A DNA stretch of 64,000 nt from Rickettsia canadensis str. McKiel (GTDB lineage: Bacteria; Pseudomonadota; Alphaproteobacteria; Rickettsiales; Rickettsiaceae), in assembly GCF_000014345.1 (NCBI RefSeq), contig NC_009879.1:62001-126000 (forward strand), given 5' to 3'. The position numbers and the translations under genes were made by a program. Under the pieces are notes generated by a model. It did no database searches and was not told the DNA's origin. It was given only the letters and a program-made list of their open reading frames with translations. Within the stretch, counting starts at the first letter, position 1, and every line of letters starts with the position of its first letter. Below, one piece after another: positions 20,337 to 29,800 of this stretch.

Positions 20337-20505
20337 ATAAAAAAATGCTATAAATTAGCATTTTTAACTGTATTGCTTCATCAATTACTGTATAATTTCC
20401 CTCGCAATGACGAAAAAATCGATCTATGCAACAAATAAAGCCAAGCTTGTAGTGGAATCCATCCAGTATTTTTTTATTGATACCTGTGGAGTGATCACAG
20501 TATGA
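20337..20505. repeat. Two adjacent palindromic repeat remnants (groups C and A)
   Basis: 20337-20412 has AAAAAATGCTATAAATTAGC and TGCTTCATCAATTACTG ending CCCTCGCAATGAC, matching group C copies at 36000 and 42850. 20446-20505 ends TTGATACCTGTGGAGTGATC followed by ACAGTATGATAT, matching the right half of group A. They fill the 320-base gap between the DUF1013 gene and the pntB remnant. Confidence 0.55.
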
Positions 20506-20554
20506 TATAGAAAAGAGTTGAATTTTCTCCTATGTGGGAATGATATATTACATC

Positions 20555-21929
20555 CTAATCTTCATTTAAAAACTGAACGATTTCCTCAACTACTTTCTTA
20601 GCATCTCCAAATAGCATAAAAGTATTATCATGATAAAATAGTTCATTTTCTATGCCTGCATATCCTGATGCCATAGAGCGTTTAATAAACAAAATAGTGT
20701 GGGCTTTTTCAACATCGAGTACTGGCATACCATAAATTGGACTATTCGGATCATTTTTAGTGGCGTGATTAGTTACATCATTTGCGCCAATCACAAGCAC
20801 TACGTTAGTAGTAGCGAAATCTCTATTAATTTCTTCAAGCTCAAGTACTTTTTCATAATCTATATTAGCTTCTGCAAGTAAAACATTCATATGCCCCCCC
20901 TGGGGGCCATTCTACCGGCTACTGGATGTGCGGCAAAACGTACATTAATATTTGAATGCTCTAATATATTAACCATCTCTTTTATGATATGTTGAGATTA
21001 GGCTACTGCTATACCGTAACCCGGGACAATTATCACCGATGATGCATTAATGTGCCGCATCTGCAGGGCAGCTTGTTTTTGCTATTTTATCATCTTCTAT
21101 ATCTTTATTAATTCCTGCGGGGTGAGGTAAAAATGCCACAAAAAAAACCTTAATTAATGAGCGGTTCATAGCTTTACACATTATATTTAGCTAAAGTCCC
21201 CGCTACTCTGCCTACCAATGCTCCAGTAATAATGAGTAGGCTATTACTAAGTGTAAAGCCTATACCTGCTGCCGCAAAACCTGAGTATGAATTTAGCATA
21301 GATACTATAACCGGCATATCTGCACCGCCTATAGGTATTATCAATAATACTCCAATTAACAGCGATACAAAGACTATTAGATTAAATAAAAATATACTCT
21401 CTGAACGAATAAATGATCTTATCAAAAGAACTAATATTATTGCTGACCATAGAATTTTAACTGGCTACTTTTTATTAAGCCAATTTTAGAAACGCTATTA
21501 CCGAACCACTAAAAGTTAATGCACCTATAGAAACGTCAAGTGAGATTTCTATTAATGAATTAATTGGTAAGCTGCCTACTATTCCTGTAGAAAAATTTTC
21601 AGGAGCAAGTACTGTAGTGTAAGCTACAAATACTGCAGCAAGACCGACAAAAGAGTGAAAGCCTGCAACTAATTGAGACATTGCCGTTATAGAAATTTTA
21701 AGTGCAATAATTCCTCCAATTATACTGCCTAATAATATTAGTAGTTATAATTGGTAATTTATGAGTAAAATCAGGTAGGAAAAAAGTAACGCTGACTTGC
21801 TATTGTCATCCCCAAAATACCTATAGTACTACCTAAACGTGCTTGTTTCTGTGAGGATCAGAATTTGAGGGATAAAATAAAACAAATAGCAGAAGCTAAA
21901 TATAGTAATTGGATAATCTGCAGAGACAT
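20555..21929 (-). pseudogene. pntB: Disintegrated NAD(P) transhydrogenase subunit beta gene
   Basis: Read on the minus strand from ATG 21929 (SLQIIQLLYLASAICFILSL), the pieces follow PntB order: TM segments with SQLVAGFHSFVGLAAVFVAY (about 21681), [27 protein letters not shown] (about 21370), and the NADP-binding domain III ending [15 protein letters not shown] ... [17 protein letters not shown] (20890-20555). Stops and frameshifts interrupt it at several points, and the GHPVAGRMPGHMNVL region is broken at a C-run/G-run (20894-20906). The enzyme would have been a membrane proton-coupled transhydrogenase. No pntA is adjacent. Clearly non-functional as a whole. Confidence 0.9.
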
Positions 21930-21944
21930 ATATGAATTACTTAT

Positions 21945-21972
21945 TTTACTAGATTCCTGCCTACGCGGGAAA
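21945..21972. repeat. Fragment of a group B palindromic repeat
   Basis: CTAGATTCCTGCCTACGCGGGAA matches the right-hand end of group B elements. It lies between the OmpW-like gene and the pntB remnant. Confidence 0.45.
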
Positions 21973-21990
21973 CAGCAAAATTCACTATCC

Positions 21991-22722
21991 TTAAAAAGGA
22001 AATCCTATACCTATAGAAACTATTAAAGGATTAAGTTTAACTTTAGAGGTGACGGTTTTATTACCTACTAAATTTGGTTTGTATTCAAGTTTAGGATTTA
22101 ACAAAAATTGTTTTACGTCTAGATTGATTAAAGTATCATCTTTAGCGTAAAAATCTACACCTATTTGTCCTACAGCACCATGTCCGTTTCTAATTTTAAG
22201 ACTGGTTGCTTGCGTAAGCATATAAGACCCGTGATAACCTAGACCTATATACGGTCTTATCCCACCGTAAGGAGCTATATGAAACTGTCCGGTAATCGTT
22301 GCAGGAATCATATAAATTGGTTTATATTTTCCTAGTTTAGTGACAGCACCGTAATTATGAGCAACATTTGCAATGGCTTTATACTTGGTACGTAAAACAT
22401 TAAAGCCAAGTGATAATTCAGTAGCTAAATAATTGTTAAAGAATATAGTAGTGGATGCATTACCGCCATAACCATTTTTTGCAACTTCTCCTACTGAAAC
22501 GGGTTGAGTAGAGGTAGGAGGAGGTAGTCCTTTTTGCTTAGCACTTGAAAAAGTAGCACCTAGACGCACCTTGAAAACTAAACTTCCTTCGTTTTCGTAA
22601 TACGGTGTACTATCATAGTACTCAGTAGAGTCTATATCATTGTACATGCTTTTAGCAAAACTACTCATGCTTATGCTAGACACAAGCAAAGTTATCCCTA
22701 ATTTTTTCACTATTCTTAACAT
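21991..22722 (-). CDS. OmpW-family outer-membrane beta-barrel protein
   Basis: A 243-residue protein with a signal peptide (residues 1-23, ending MSSFA), then [15 protein letters not shown] as first strand, [39 protein letters not shown] (the OmpW-type FxPYIGLGxNY motif), [25 protein letters not shown] and a C-terminal VSIGIGFPF. This order fits the 8-stranded OmpW barrel. A small surface barrel of the rickettsial adhesin (Adr) type is an alternative, but the motif order favours OmpW. It is monocistronic; the downstream gene is the dead pntB. Confidence 0.75.
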   Translation of the reverse strand: MLRIVKKLGITLLVSSISMSSFAKSMYNDIDSTEYYDSTPYYENEGSLVFKVRLGATFSSAKQKGLPPPTSTQPVSVGEVAKNGYGGNASTTIFFNNYLATELSLGFNVLRTKYKAIANVAHNYGAVTKLGKYKPIYMIPATITGQFHIAPYGGIRPYIGLGYHGSYMLTQATSLKIRNGHGAVGQIGVDFYAKDDTLINLDVKQFLLNPKLEYKPNLVGNKTVTSKVKLNPLIVSIGIGFPF

Positions 22723-22865
22723 ATAATTATAACCTTTACTTGCTTAAAATTGATTACCATATATATTATATAAAATTTTTGTTTATACCTTTGTCATAAA
22801 AGATAGAATGCTTTTATGCTAAAAGTCAAGACATTTAATAAATTTATAGGAATTTGGGTATATTA

Positions 22866-23750
22866 ATGAATGATGCATTAAAAACATATTTAACTGGTAT
22901 AGGTTGGTTTTTACTTAGTTTAGTCAGTAGTAGTGCCAATGATGTAATGTCTAAATATCTGGGGACTCGTTTAGATAGCTTTGAGGTAGCTTTTTTCCGT
23001 TTCTTTTTTAGTAGTATAGTTTTACTACCTTTTGTTGCTTATTACGGTAAAAATACCTTAAAGACAAGTAGTCCTTTTGTACATATATTAAGAGGATTAT
23101 TATTATTTTTCGGTATGACTGCATGGACTTACGGTCTTACTATTGCTCCTGTTACGACTGCAACCGTCATAAGTTTTTCTATCCCTTTATTTACTTTAAT
23201 ACTTGCCGTATTTTTTCTTAACGAAAATATTATTTGGCAAAGGTGGGTGGTTACCATAGTAGGATTTATAGGGCTTGTTATTACGCTTAAACCGCATGCA
23301 GAGGATTTTAATCCCGAAATTTTGTATTTTGTATTAGCGGCTATTTCATTTGCTATGCTTGACATTATTAATAAAAAATTTGTAATAAAAGAATCGATGA
23401 TTAGTATGCTATTTTATTCTGCAATAGTAACTGCTATAGTATCGCTACCTGTAGCATCTCAGTATTGGCTAACTCCCAGTAGTTTTGAATTAGTTTTATT
23501 ATTTGTACTCGGTAGTAGTGGAAGCATAATATTATTCTTCCTGCTTAAAGCCTTTTCTATGGTAGATGCTACCGCTACTGCTCCTTATAGATATTTAGAG
23601 CTTGTAATTTCAGCAATAGCAGCATATTTAATATTTAATGAATTTCCTGATAAAAGCACACTCTATGGAGCAGTAATAATAATTCCTGCCACCTTATTTA
23701 TAATATACTCCGAAAAAAAAGCCATGAGCAGAAAACATGAATCGCAGTAA
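22866..23750 (+). CDS. sam: S-adenosylmethionine uptake transporter (EamA/DMT family)
   Basis: A 294-residue drug/metabolite-type carrier with ten predicted membrane helices in two EamA repeats. The sequence is recognisably the rickettsial protein whose R. prowazekii member was shown experimentally to import S-adenosylmethionine (SAM). SAM import replaces the missing or decaying SAM synthetase. I start at ATG 22866 (MNDALKTYL) instead of the TTG four codons upstream; this gives the family length. Its last 14 bases overlap the start of the MFS carrier gene, so the pair is cotranscribed. Substrate assignment rests on remembered similarity. Confidence 0.9.
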   Translation: MNDALKTYLTGIGWFLLSLVSSSANDVMSKYLGTRLDSFEVAFFRFFFSSIVLLPFVAYYGKNTLKTSSPFVHILRGLLLFFGMTAWTYGLTIAPVTTATVISFSIPLFTLILAVFFLNENIIWQRWVVTIVGFIGLVITLKPHAEDFNPEILYFVLAAISFAMLDIINKKFVIKESMISMLFYSAIVTAIVSLPVASQYWLTPSSFELVLLFVLGSSGSIILFFLLKAFSMVDATATAPYRYLELVISAIAAYLIFNEFPDKSTLYGAVIIIPATLFIIYSEKKAMSRKHESQ

Positions 23751-24999
23751 ACTAGTATTTTCAAGTGTTATCGCCAATACTTTTGAATGGTACGATTATG
23801 TATTATTCGGTTATTTTGCACCTATAATCGGAGCTAAATTCTTCCCGAATGATGAAGCTAATACTGCTTTACTACAAGCTTTTTTAGTTTTTGCGATAGG
23901 CTATTTAGCAAGACTTCTTGGAGGAATATTTTTTGGTGTTATAGGTGATAGATTTGGACGAAAAGTAGCCTTAACTAGTGCATTATTTTGCATGTCTGCT
24001 CCAACCGTGTTAATCGGAATATTACCGACCTATCATACTATCGGCATTACTGCTACCATATTAATGATTATCGTTAGAATTTTGCAAGGATTATCGATGG
24101 GAGGAGCTTTGACCGGTTCTATTTCATTTGTTATTGAGCATACTAGCTCTAAACACCGAGGCTTCACCGGTAGTATTTTAATGTCTAGTATATGCTCCGG
24201 TTTACTGCTCGGTGCTTTTGTTTCTTATATAGTCAGGCACATCCTCACAGCTTCACAATTTGATAATTTTGGCTGGAGAATACCTTTTTTACTTGGTTTT
24301 TTTATTCTTTTTGCAGCATTTTATATTAAAAAACATACCGACGAAACACCGAATTTTAAAAACCTAAGAGAGCAGAAAAAGATTTTACAGTCACCGTTAG
24401 AAAAAGTTATTACCAATCATTGGTTTGATATATTAATCTCAATTTTTATCAATGCTCCGGGTTCGATAATATTCTACCTAACTACAATTTACTTAGTATC
24501 ATTCCTAAAAATCAGCCGTAATTTCACTGAAGATGAGGTAAATAGTCTCGCTAGCGTATGTTACGTGATTATGATAGCCGTAACTTTATTAAGTGGTTAT
24601 TTATCCGATATTATAGGTCGCAGAAAAATTTTTGTAATTAATCTTGTAATAATTATTGTAATGACACCGTTTTTACTTAATAACTTTAAGAATGGCGACT
24701 TCACGAGCATAATTATCTCACAATTTATATTGGCAGTACTTGCCGCTAGCTATATTGGTCCTGAACCGGCATTGCAAGCAGAATTTTACCATGCAAATAT
24801 ACGTAATACCGCTCTCTCTATTTCATATAACACTGCTACAAGTATTTTTGGCGGTACTACGCCTCTTGTCTTTGAATATTTAGTACAAAAAACAGGTCAT
24901 GTAACCTCGGCAGTTTATTACATCATATTAAGCTGTATTTTTGCATTGATTGCTTTATCTTTTTACAAAAATAGAAGTTTAGATAAGATGCAAAGCTAA
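23737..24999 (+). CDS. MFS transporter, metabolite:H+ symporter (ProP-like) family
   Basis: A 420-residue major facilitator with about twelve membrane helices. It begins [24 protein letters not shown], typical of the metabolite:H+ symporter (ProP/ShiA/KgtP) family, and has the loop motif [13 protein letters not shown] (residues about 68-80) and a second SDIIGRRK in the C-terminal half. Rickettsiae carry many ProP-like paralogs whose substrates are mostly unknown (osmolytes, organic acids or host metabolites). It overlaps the SAM carrier by 14 bases, suggesting joint expression. The family is sure, the substrate is not. Confidence 0.88.
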   Translation: MNRSKLVFSSVIANTFEWYDYVLFGYFAPIIGAKFFPNDEANTALLQAFLVFAIGYLARLLGGIFFGVIGDRFGRKVALTSALFCMSAPTVLIGILPTYHTIGITATILMIIVRILQGLSMGGALTGSISFVIEHTSSKHRGFTGSILMSSICSGLLLGAFVSYIVRHILTASQFDNFGWRIPFLLGFFILFAAFYIKKHTDETPNFKNLREQKKILQSPLEKVITNHWFDILISIFINAPGSIIFYLTTIYLVSFLKISRNFTEDEVNSLASVCYVIMIAVTLLSGYLSDIIGRRKIFVINLVIIIVMTPFLLNNFKNGDFTSIIISQFILAVLAASYIGPEPALQAEFYHANIRNTALSISYNTATSIFGGTTPLVFEYLVQKTGHVTSAVYYIILSCIFALIALSFYKNRSLDKMQS

Positions 25000-25084
25000 T
25001 AAGATGAAATAATATAACAAATTCAAAAATTCTTCTTGATTTAATAGCAAATATGTGGCACAAAGATTTTGAAATAAGGTTTAG

Positions 25085-25159
25085 GCTACTATAGCTCAGG
25101 GGTAGAGCACTTCATTGGTAATGAAGAGGTCGGGGGTTCAATTCCCCCTAGTAGCACCA
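25085..25159 (+). tRNA. tRNA-Thr (GGT anticodon)
   Basis: Cloverleaf of 75 bases including an encoded CCA: acceptor GCTACTA/TAGTAGC, D arm with AGCTCAGGGGTAGAGC, anticodon stem CTTCA/TGAAG with loop TTGGTAA (anticodon GGT, reading ACC/ACT), and T arm CGGGGGTTCAATTCCCCC. It is 85 bases after the MFS gene and 160 bases before secG. Confidence 0.97.
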
Positions 25160-25320
25160 TTAATATATTCAAAGCTTTATAAGTTTTTATCTTTGCTTGA
25201 AAAACTCATACACTGATTTTAGTCTAGTTTCTATCAGATACTGTTTATTTTATAAAGCTAAGTTGCAAATAATATAAAACTAATGTATAATTTTCATTAA
25301 AATACGATAATGATTGTTTT

Positions 25321-25623
25321 ATGATAGACATACTTCTCTTTGTACATATTACTATTGCAATATTGTTAATTATAGTTATTCTAATGCAGCGTAGCGGATC
25401 AGATGGAATTAGTAGTATAAGCGGTGGTAATAACATGGGAGTGGTCAGTGCTAAAACAGTCAGTAATTTTCTTACTAAAAGCACTGTAATACTTATGATA
25501 TTATTTTTAATAAATGCAATAGTACTTGCTAACCTTTCCTCAAAAAAGAAATCTGATTTAGTTTCTAAGATTAATGAAATTGAAGAAAATCAAACAGAAA
25601 ATAGTTTACCTATAGCTAAATAG
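25321..25623 (+). CDS. secG: Preprotein translocase subunit SecG
   Basis: A 100-residue SecG, the accessory subunit of SecYEG. Two membrane segments (residues about 3-20 and 55-72) flank the conserved [19 protein letters not shown] loop, in which the QRS and GG pattern is diagnostic. The hydrophilic C-terminal tail ([19 protein letters not shown]) is typical of alphaproteobacteria. No neighbouring gene on the same transcript is evident: tRNA-Thr is upstream, and a 290-base gap with a palindromic repeat follows. Confidence 0.93.
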   Translation: MIDILLFVHITIAILLIIVILMQRSGSDGISSISGGNNMGVVSAKTVSNFLTKSTVILMILFLINAIVLANLSSKKKSDLVSKINEIEENQTENSLPIAK

Positions 25624-25737
25624 TTACAGTTTTATCTTATTAATATCCTCTCATACTTGTCACTTACATAATATAATTCTATCTTTGTAGTACATTGTTG
25701 TTATCTTGAATGTACTACTTGTTATCAATTGATGTCA

Positions 25738-25853
25738 TCACCGTGAAAACGGTAAAATATTATAAAAAACTTATTTTTATATTGTTATATGTAATTTTTA
25801 TACTAATATTAAGGTTATTTTTTCTAGATTTCCACCTACGCCGGAATGACTTC
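25738..25853. repeat. Palindromic repeat (RPE-type, group B), decayed
   Basis: Begins ATCACCGTGAAAACGGTAAA, has an AT-rich interior, and ends TTTTTTCTAGATTTCCACCT ACGCCGGAATGAC. The right end matches the element at 33856-34000. It lies in the gap between secG and the queuosine-precursor carrier. Confidence 0.55.
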
Positions 25854-25912
25854 AAAGCTAGTGCTAACCAAAACAATTCTTTTTAGGAAATACCCATAAA
25901 ATAATTTTAAAA

Positions 25913-26575
25913 ATGTCTATAGAATTTAATATAAAAGAAAAGATTTATATCATTTTGTGTACGTTTTTTACAGTACTTATTATAGTAGGAAACTTAATAT
26001 ATCAAAAATTTATTTCCCTTAATATTTTTAATTTTTATATTCTTGAATTGTCTGTAGGAACAATTTTGTACCCGTTAACTTTTTTATTCACTGACTTGAT
26101 AACCGAGTTTTACAGTAAAGAAAGAGCCAATTTTTGTGTAAAGCTTGCTATTATTTTTAATATAATAGTAGTTTTAATAATAAGTCTTATGGATAAATTG
26201 GAAGCTACTAATTGGTCTAATGTTGATAACATAACTTTTCATAAAGTTTTTGGCTCATATCATATATCTTTTTTAGCATCAACTTTTGCTTGTTATATAG
26301 CTCAACTTTTAGATATTAATATCTATTTATGGATACGTAAAATTACTAAAGGTAAATATTTATGGATAAGAAACAATTTCAGTACGGCAATTTCTTTATT
26401 TATTGATACTTTTATTGTAATTGGGATTATGAGCTTGTTTAATATTATCCCTCTTAAACAATTAGATTATCTTGTTCTTAATAGCTATTCATTTAAACTA
26501 TTTTTTACTATATTTAGTACCCCAATATTTTATGCAGGAGTTTGCTTAATAAGCTTATTCTTTAAGAAAGGATAA
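25913..26575 (+). CDS. Queuosine precursor transporter (QPTR, YhhQ family)
   Basis: A 220-residue integral membrane protein with about six helices. Family marks are VGTILYPLTFLFTDLITEFYSKERAN (residues about 47-72), the F.SYHISFLASTFACYIAQLLDINIYLWIRKITKGKYLWIRNNFSTAISLFIDTFIVIG region, in which the RNNFSTAISLFIDT segment is strongly conserved, and a last helix. YhhQ-type carriers import preQ0, preQ1 or queuine. This fits the intact queF at 18578. The stop codon overlaps a strong hairpin. Confidence 0.85.
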   Translation: MSIEFNIKEKIYIILCTFFTVLIIVGNLIYQKFISLNIFNFYILELSVGTILYPLTFLFTDLITEFYSKERANFCVKLAIIFNIIVVLIISLMDKLEATNWSNVDNITFHKVFGSYHISFLASTFACYIAQLLDINIYLWIRKITKGKYLWIRNNFSTAISLFIDTFIVIGIMSLFNIIPLKQLDYLVLNSYSFKLFFTIFSTPIFYAGVCLISLFFKKG

Positions 26576-26597
26576 GTTTTAACTTATCCTTTCTTAA
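26562..26597 (+). terminator. Perfect 17-bp hairpin overlapping the stop of the queuosine-precursor carrier
   Basis: TTAAGAAAGGATAAGTT (26562-26578) pairs exactly with 26581-26597; the stop codon TAA (26573-26575) is inside the left arm. The following tract is only weakly T-rich. Probably acts as transcription terminator or 3'-end stabiliser. Confidence 0.65.
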
Positions 26598-26645
26598 TAT
26601 GAATAGTGAATTATTATATAATCTGTTATTTAGTTAATATATTAG

Positions 26646-26750
26646 ATCTTTCTACACTTTGCTTCTACAGGTAATTTATAAGTCGATCCAGTACTTGAAT
26701 CCTCACTTACGTCTATCTATATACGCTCTAGTTCGAGGTGCAGAACTACT
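26646..26750. repeat. Worn second copy of the dgt-argS palindromic element (group D)
   Basis: TTTGCTTCTACAGGTAATTTATA and TCGATCCAGTACTTGAATC align with the interior of the element at 9489-9635. The inverted arms are no longer clear. It lies in the convergent gap between the queuosine-precursor carrier and sca2. Confidence 0.6.
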
Positions 26751-26779
26751 TTAACCTTTGATTTCTACAACTTTTAAAT

Positions 26780-26811
26780 CAATAGCAAATTACATAAGTA
26801 ATTTGCTATTG
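26780..26811 (-). terminator. Terminator hairpin of sca2
   Basis: CAATAGCAAATTAC (26780-26793) pairs perfectly with 26798-26811 around a 4-base loop, 5 bases beyond the sca2 stop codon (minus strand). Read on the minus strand the stem is followed by ATTTAAAAG, a modest T-rich tail. Confidence 0.75.
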
Positions 26812-26816
26812 TTGAT

Positions 26817-29800
26817 TTATAAATTAACTTTTAGTTTAACAAGACCTTGATGGCTTTGATATTTTTTATGCGTATAATAATTATACTCAAGTAGAACATT
26901 TATATTTTTTCTACTCATAAGTATATTACTACCGATATTATATCCAAGCTTAGGTTGTTTTGGTAGAATAATTATTTCTTGTAATGCTTGTCCTTTAAAA
27001 GTTGCTTTTGCATTAACTTTTGTATTTTTATTATTGAAGTGATACTCAATATTACCGTACAAACTTGGTGTTAATACTATATTACTTATGGTTGCTATAG
27101 GCTTAAACACTATTTTACCGCCAAGGCTACTTTCAAATGATTGATTTGATTTCTTTTGAATCATTAAATTTTCTATATCTACATTATACTCTTTATAGTT
27201 GCTAGCTCTTGAATAATCGTATTTAAGGCTAATATTAGGGATTAAATATAAATCATATTTTGTACGATATTTATAATTTAACAAGCTTTCAAAACTTACG
27301 TTATTGTTTTGATATTTTCCAATTATATTATTGGTACTTATAGATTTGTTTTTAATATAATTATGACTGTAAGTTGTTATAGCTTGCAACGTGAAACCTT
27401 TAATTAGTTCTTTTTGACCGTAAATGCTTAAAAGATGACCGTTAATTGCTGTTTTTCCTAGTTTTTTATTATATTTAACTTGAGAGTTTAAACGGCTATA
27501 AGCTATTCCTATAACATCATGACTATTGATGAATTCAGCATCAGTCCCGATAGTTATGCCGGTTGTACGACCTTGATATTTTGGAATATTCTTCCAAGCG
27601 CTTTGTTTGTTGATCCCGTATAAGCCGCTAATCCATAATCCTCTATTTATACTAGCTTCTTCATCACCGGCAGCTATAATACCAATATTAAGTCTATTAG
27701 CTAAAATACTAGGATGAATATACTTATTAAGAGTTGAAGTTGCCTTAACTAATATTGCTACTTTGTTATTAGTTTCTTTAGATATCTGTTCTTTTAATAC
27801 AGCCTCATCTTGTCTTGCAATTTCTTCAGTTTCTAATGACATATTGATAGTTTTATCTTCACTTTCTAAAGGTATATCTTTTTTAAATTCTTCTTCAGTT
27901 GTGTTATTGCTTTCTTCTAGTTCTTTTTCATCAGTTTCATATCCTTCATCTTCTTCATCACTAGATCTTAATGCTAGAAGTGATTTTTTGTCATCTGAGG
28001 ATTTATCATTTTTGCTATCGTTAGAATCTGATAACATTTGTGATACAGTAGTTTTTGAGTCAGATAACTCTAACTTTTTATTGTTATCGTCGTTATCTTC
28101 ATATTTTGTATCACTTTCTGTTAAGGATTTATCATTTTTGCTATCGTTAGAATCTGATAACATTTGTGATACAGTAGTTTTTGAATCAGATAACTCTAAC
28201 TTTTTATTGTTATCGTCGTTATCTTCATATTTTGTATCACTTTCTGTTAAGGATTTATCATTTTTGCTATCGTTAGAATTTGATAACATTTGTGATACAG
28301 TAGTTTTTGAATCAGATAACTCTAACTTTTTATTGTTATCGTCGTTATCTTCATATTTTGTATTACTTTCTATTGAGGATTTATCATTTTTAACTTTGTT
28401 TTCTTGTTGTAATCGTTTTTTCATTTTATCTACAAGCGATTCTTTCTTACCTTTATTTTCTGGCTGAACATTACTACCATATTTTTGTTCTAGATTAGTA
28501 GATTCTGTTAGTAATTCTTCAACAAAAAGTAGTAATTCTTTATCTTTTGTTAATTCCAAAAGTTTAGAATTATAAATATTATGTACTTCTTGCCCTATTT
28601 CAGTTCTAGGACCTATAAAATCAGAGTTAGCAGTATTAAATGCCTCTCTTACCTCTTCTTCTGTATATTTTGTCATTTGCTGTGTAAAAATGTTATGTAT
28701 ATCTTCAGTTATAGGACCTATAAAATCAGAGTTAACAGAAGTAAACGCTGCTATTAATGCATCTGTACGTTTTTTGCTAGGTTTAACATTATCTTCAACA
28801 TATCTAATAAATTCTTTATCTTTTGTTAATTCCAAAAGTTTAGAAGTATAAATATTATGTATTTCTTGTCCTATTTCAGTTCTAGGACCTATAAAGCTAG
28901 ATTTCATAGTGCTAACTGCTTCTTGCATTTTTTCAAAATATTGCGTGTTTTGATTGACTTCAGATACATTTTTTGAATGCTCAAGTACTATTGATTCTAT
29001 TATAGCTTTTTGCAACAAATCGGCATCAGAGTATTTTGCTTTATGTCCTGCTGATTTTTGTCCCGATAAAGCAAATCCATTATATCTTAAAGCTATATCA
29101 GAGTTAAAATCATAAACCTGTGGAACTGTTTTGCTAGTATGTGTGTTAATATTTTCATTTAATTTAGTAATTCTATTTATCCAATCTTCAGTAATCCCTA
29201 AATTTTTTAGATAAGTTATTTGCAAAATTTTTGAACCAGGCGGTGGTGGTGGCGGCGGTGGCATATTACTGGTATGAGTGTGATTTTTAGATTCTTCTTG
29301 CTCGTATTTTTGAAGAGCCTTTAATATTACATACATATTTAATTTACTAGAAAGAATTCTTACTTGTTGATCGCTCATGCCTGTAAATGAAGGCAAAGCT
29401 AATCTTAATTGATCTAAATTATTATTACTTTCATGTTTGATAATAGTAGCTTTTAAAAACTCTTTTAATAATTCTGGATCTTTTTCTTTTACTATAGCAA
29501 TAAAATCATTTTGAGATAAATTTGCTGTAGTTAATTCTTCAAATTTTATTGTACTTAAAATAGCTGTTCTTAAATTATCGAGTTTAGCTTGTGCTTGATC
29601 AGAATGAATTACTTTTTTCAATTTGTTATTTTCTTGTGTTAAAAAATTAATTTGCTCTTGGGTTGTTAATATAGCAGGGTTTTTGATTAATTCTGCAAGC
29701 TTAGTGTCAAACGTTTGACCAAGAATTGCTGCTTTTTCATAAGCAAATTTTAATTGTTCAAATGGATTTTGTTTACTCTCTAATTCTCTCATCAATTTTG

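Noticed and set aside
20555..21681. Separate small genes on the minus strand (111, 83 and 68 codons)
   Set aside because: They are successive pieces of one broken pntB rather than independent genes.
27763..28467. 234-codon open frame antisense to sca2
   Set aside because: Its repetitive Ser/Leu-rich product is the mirror of the 126-bp repeats of sca2; it has no motif of its own.
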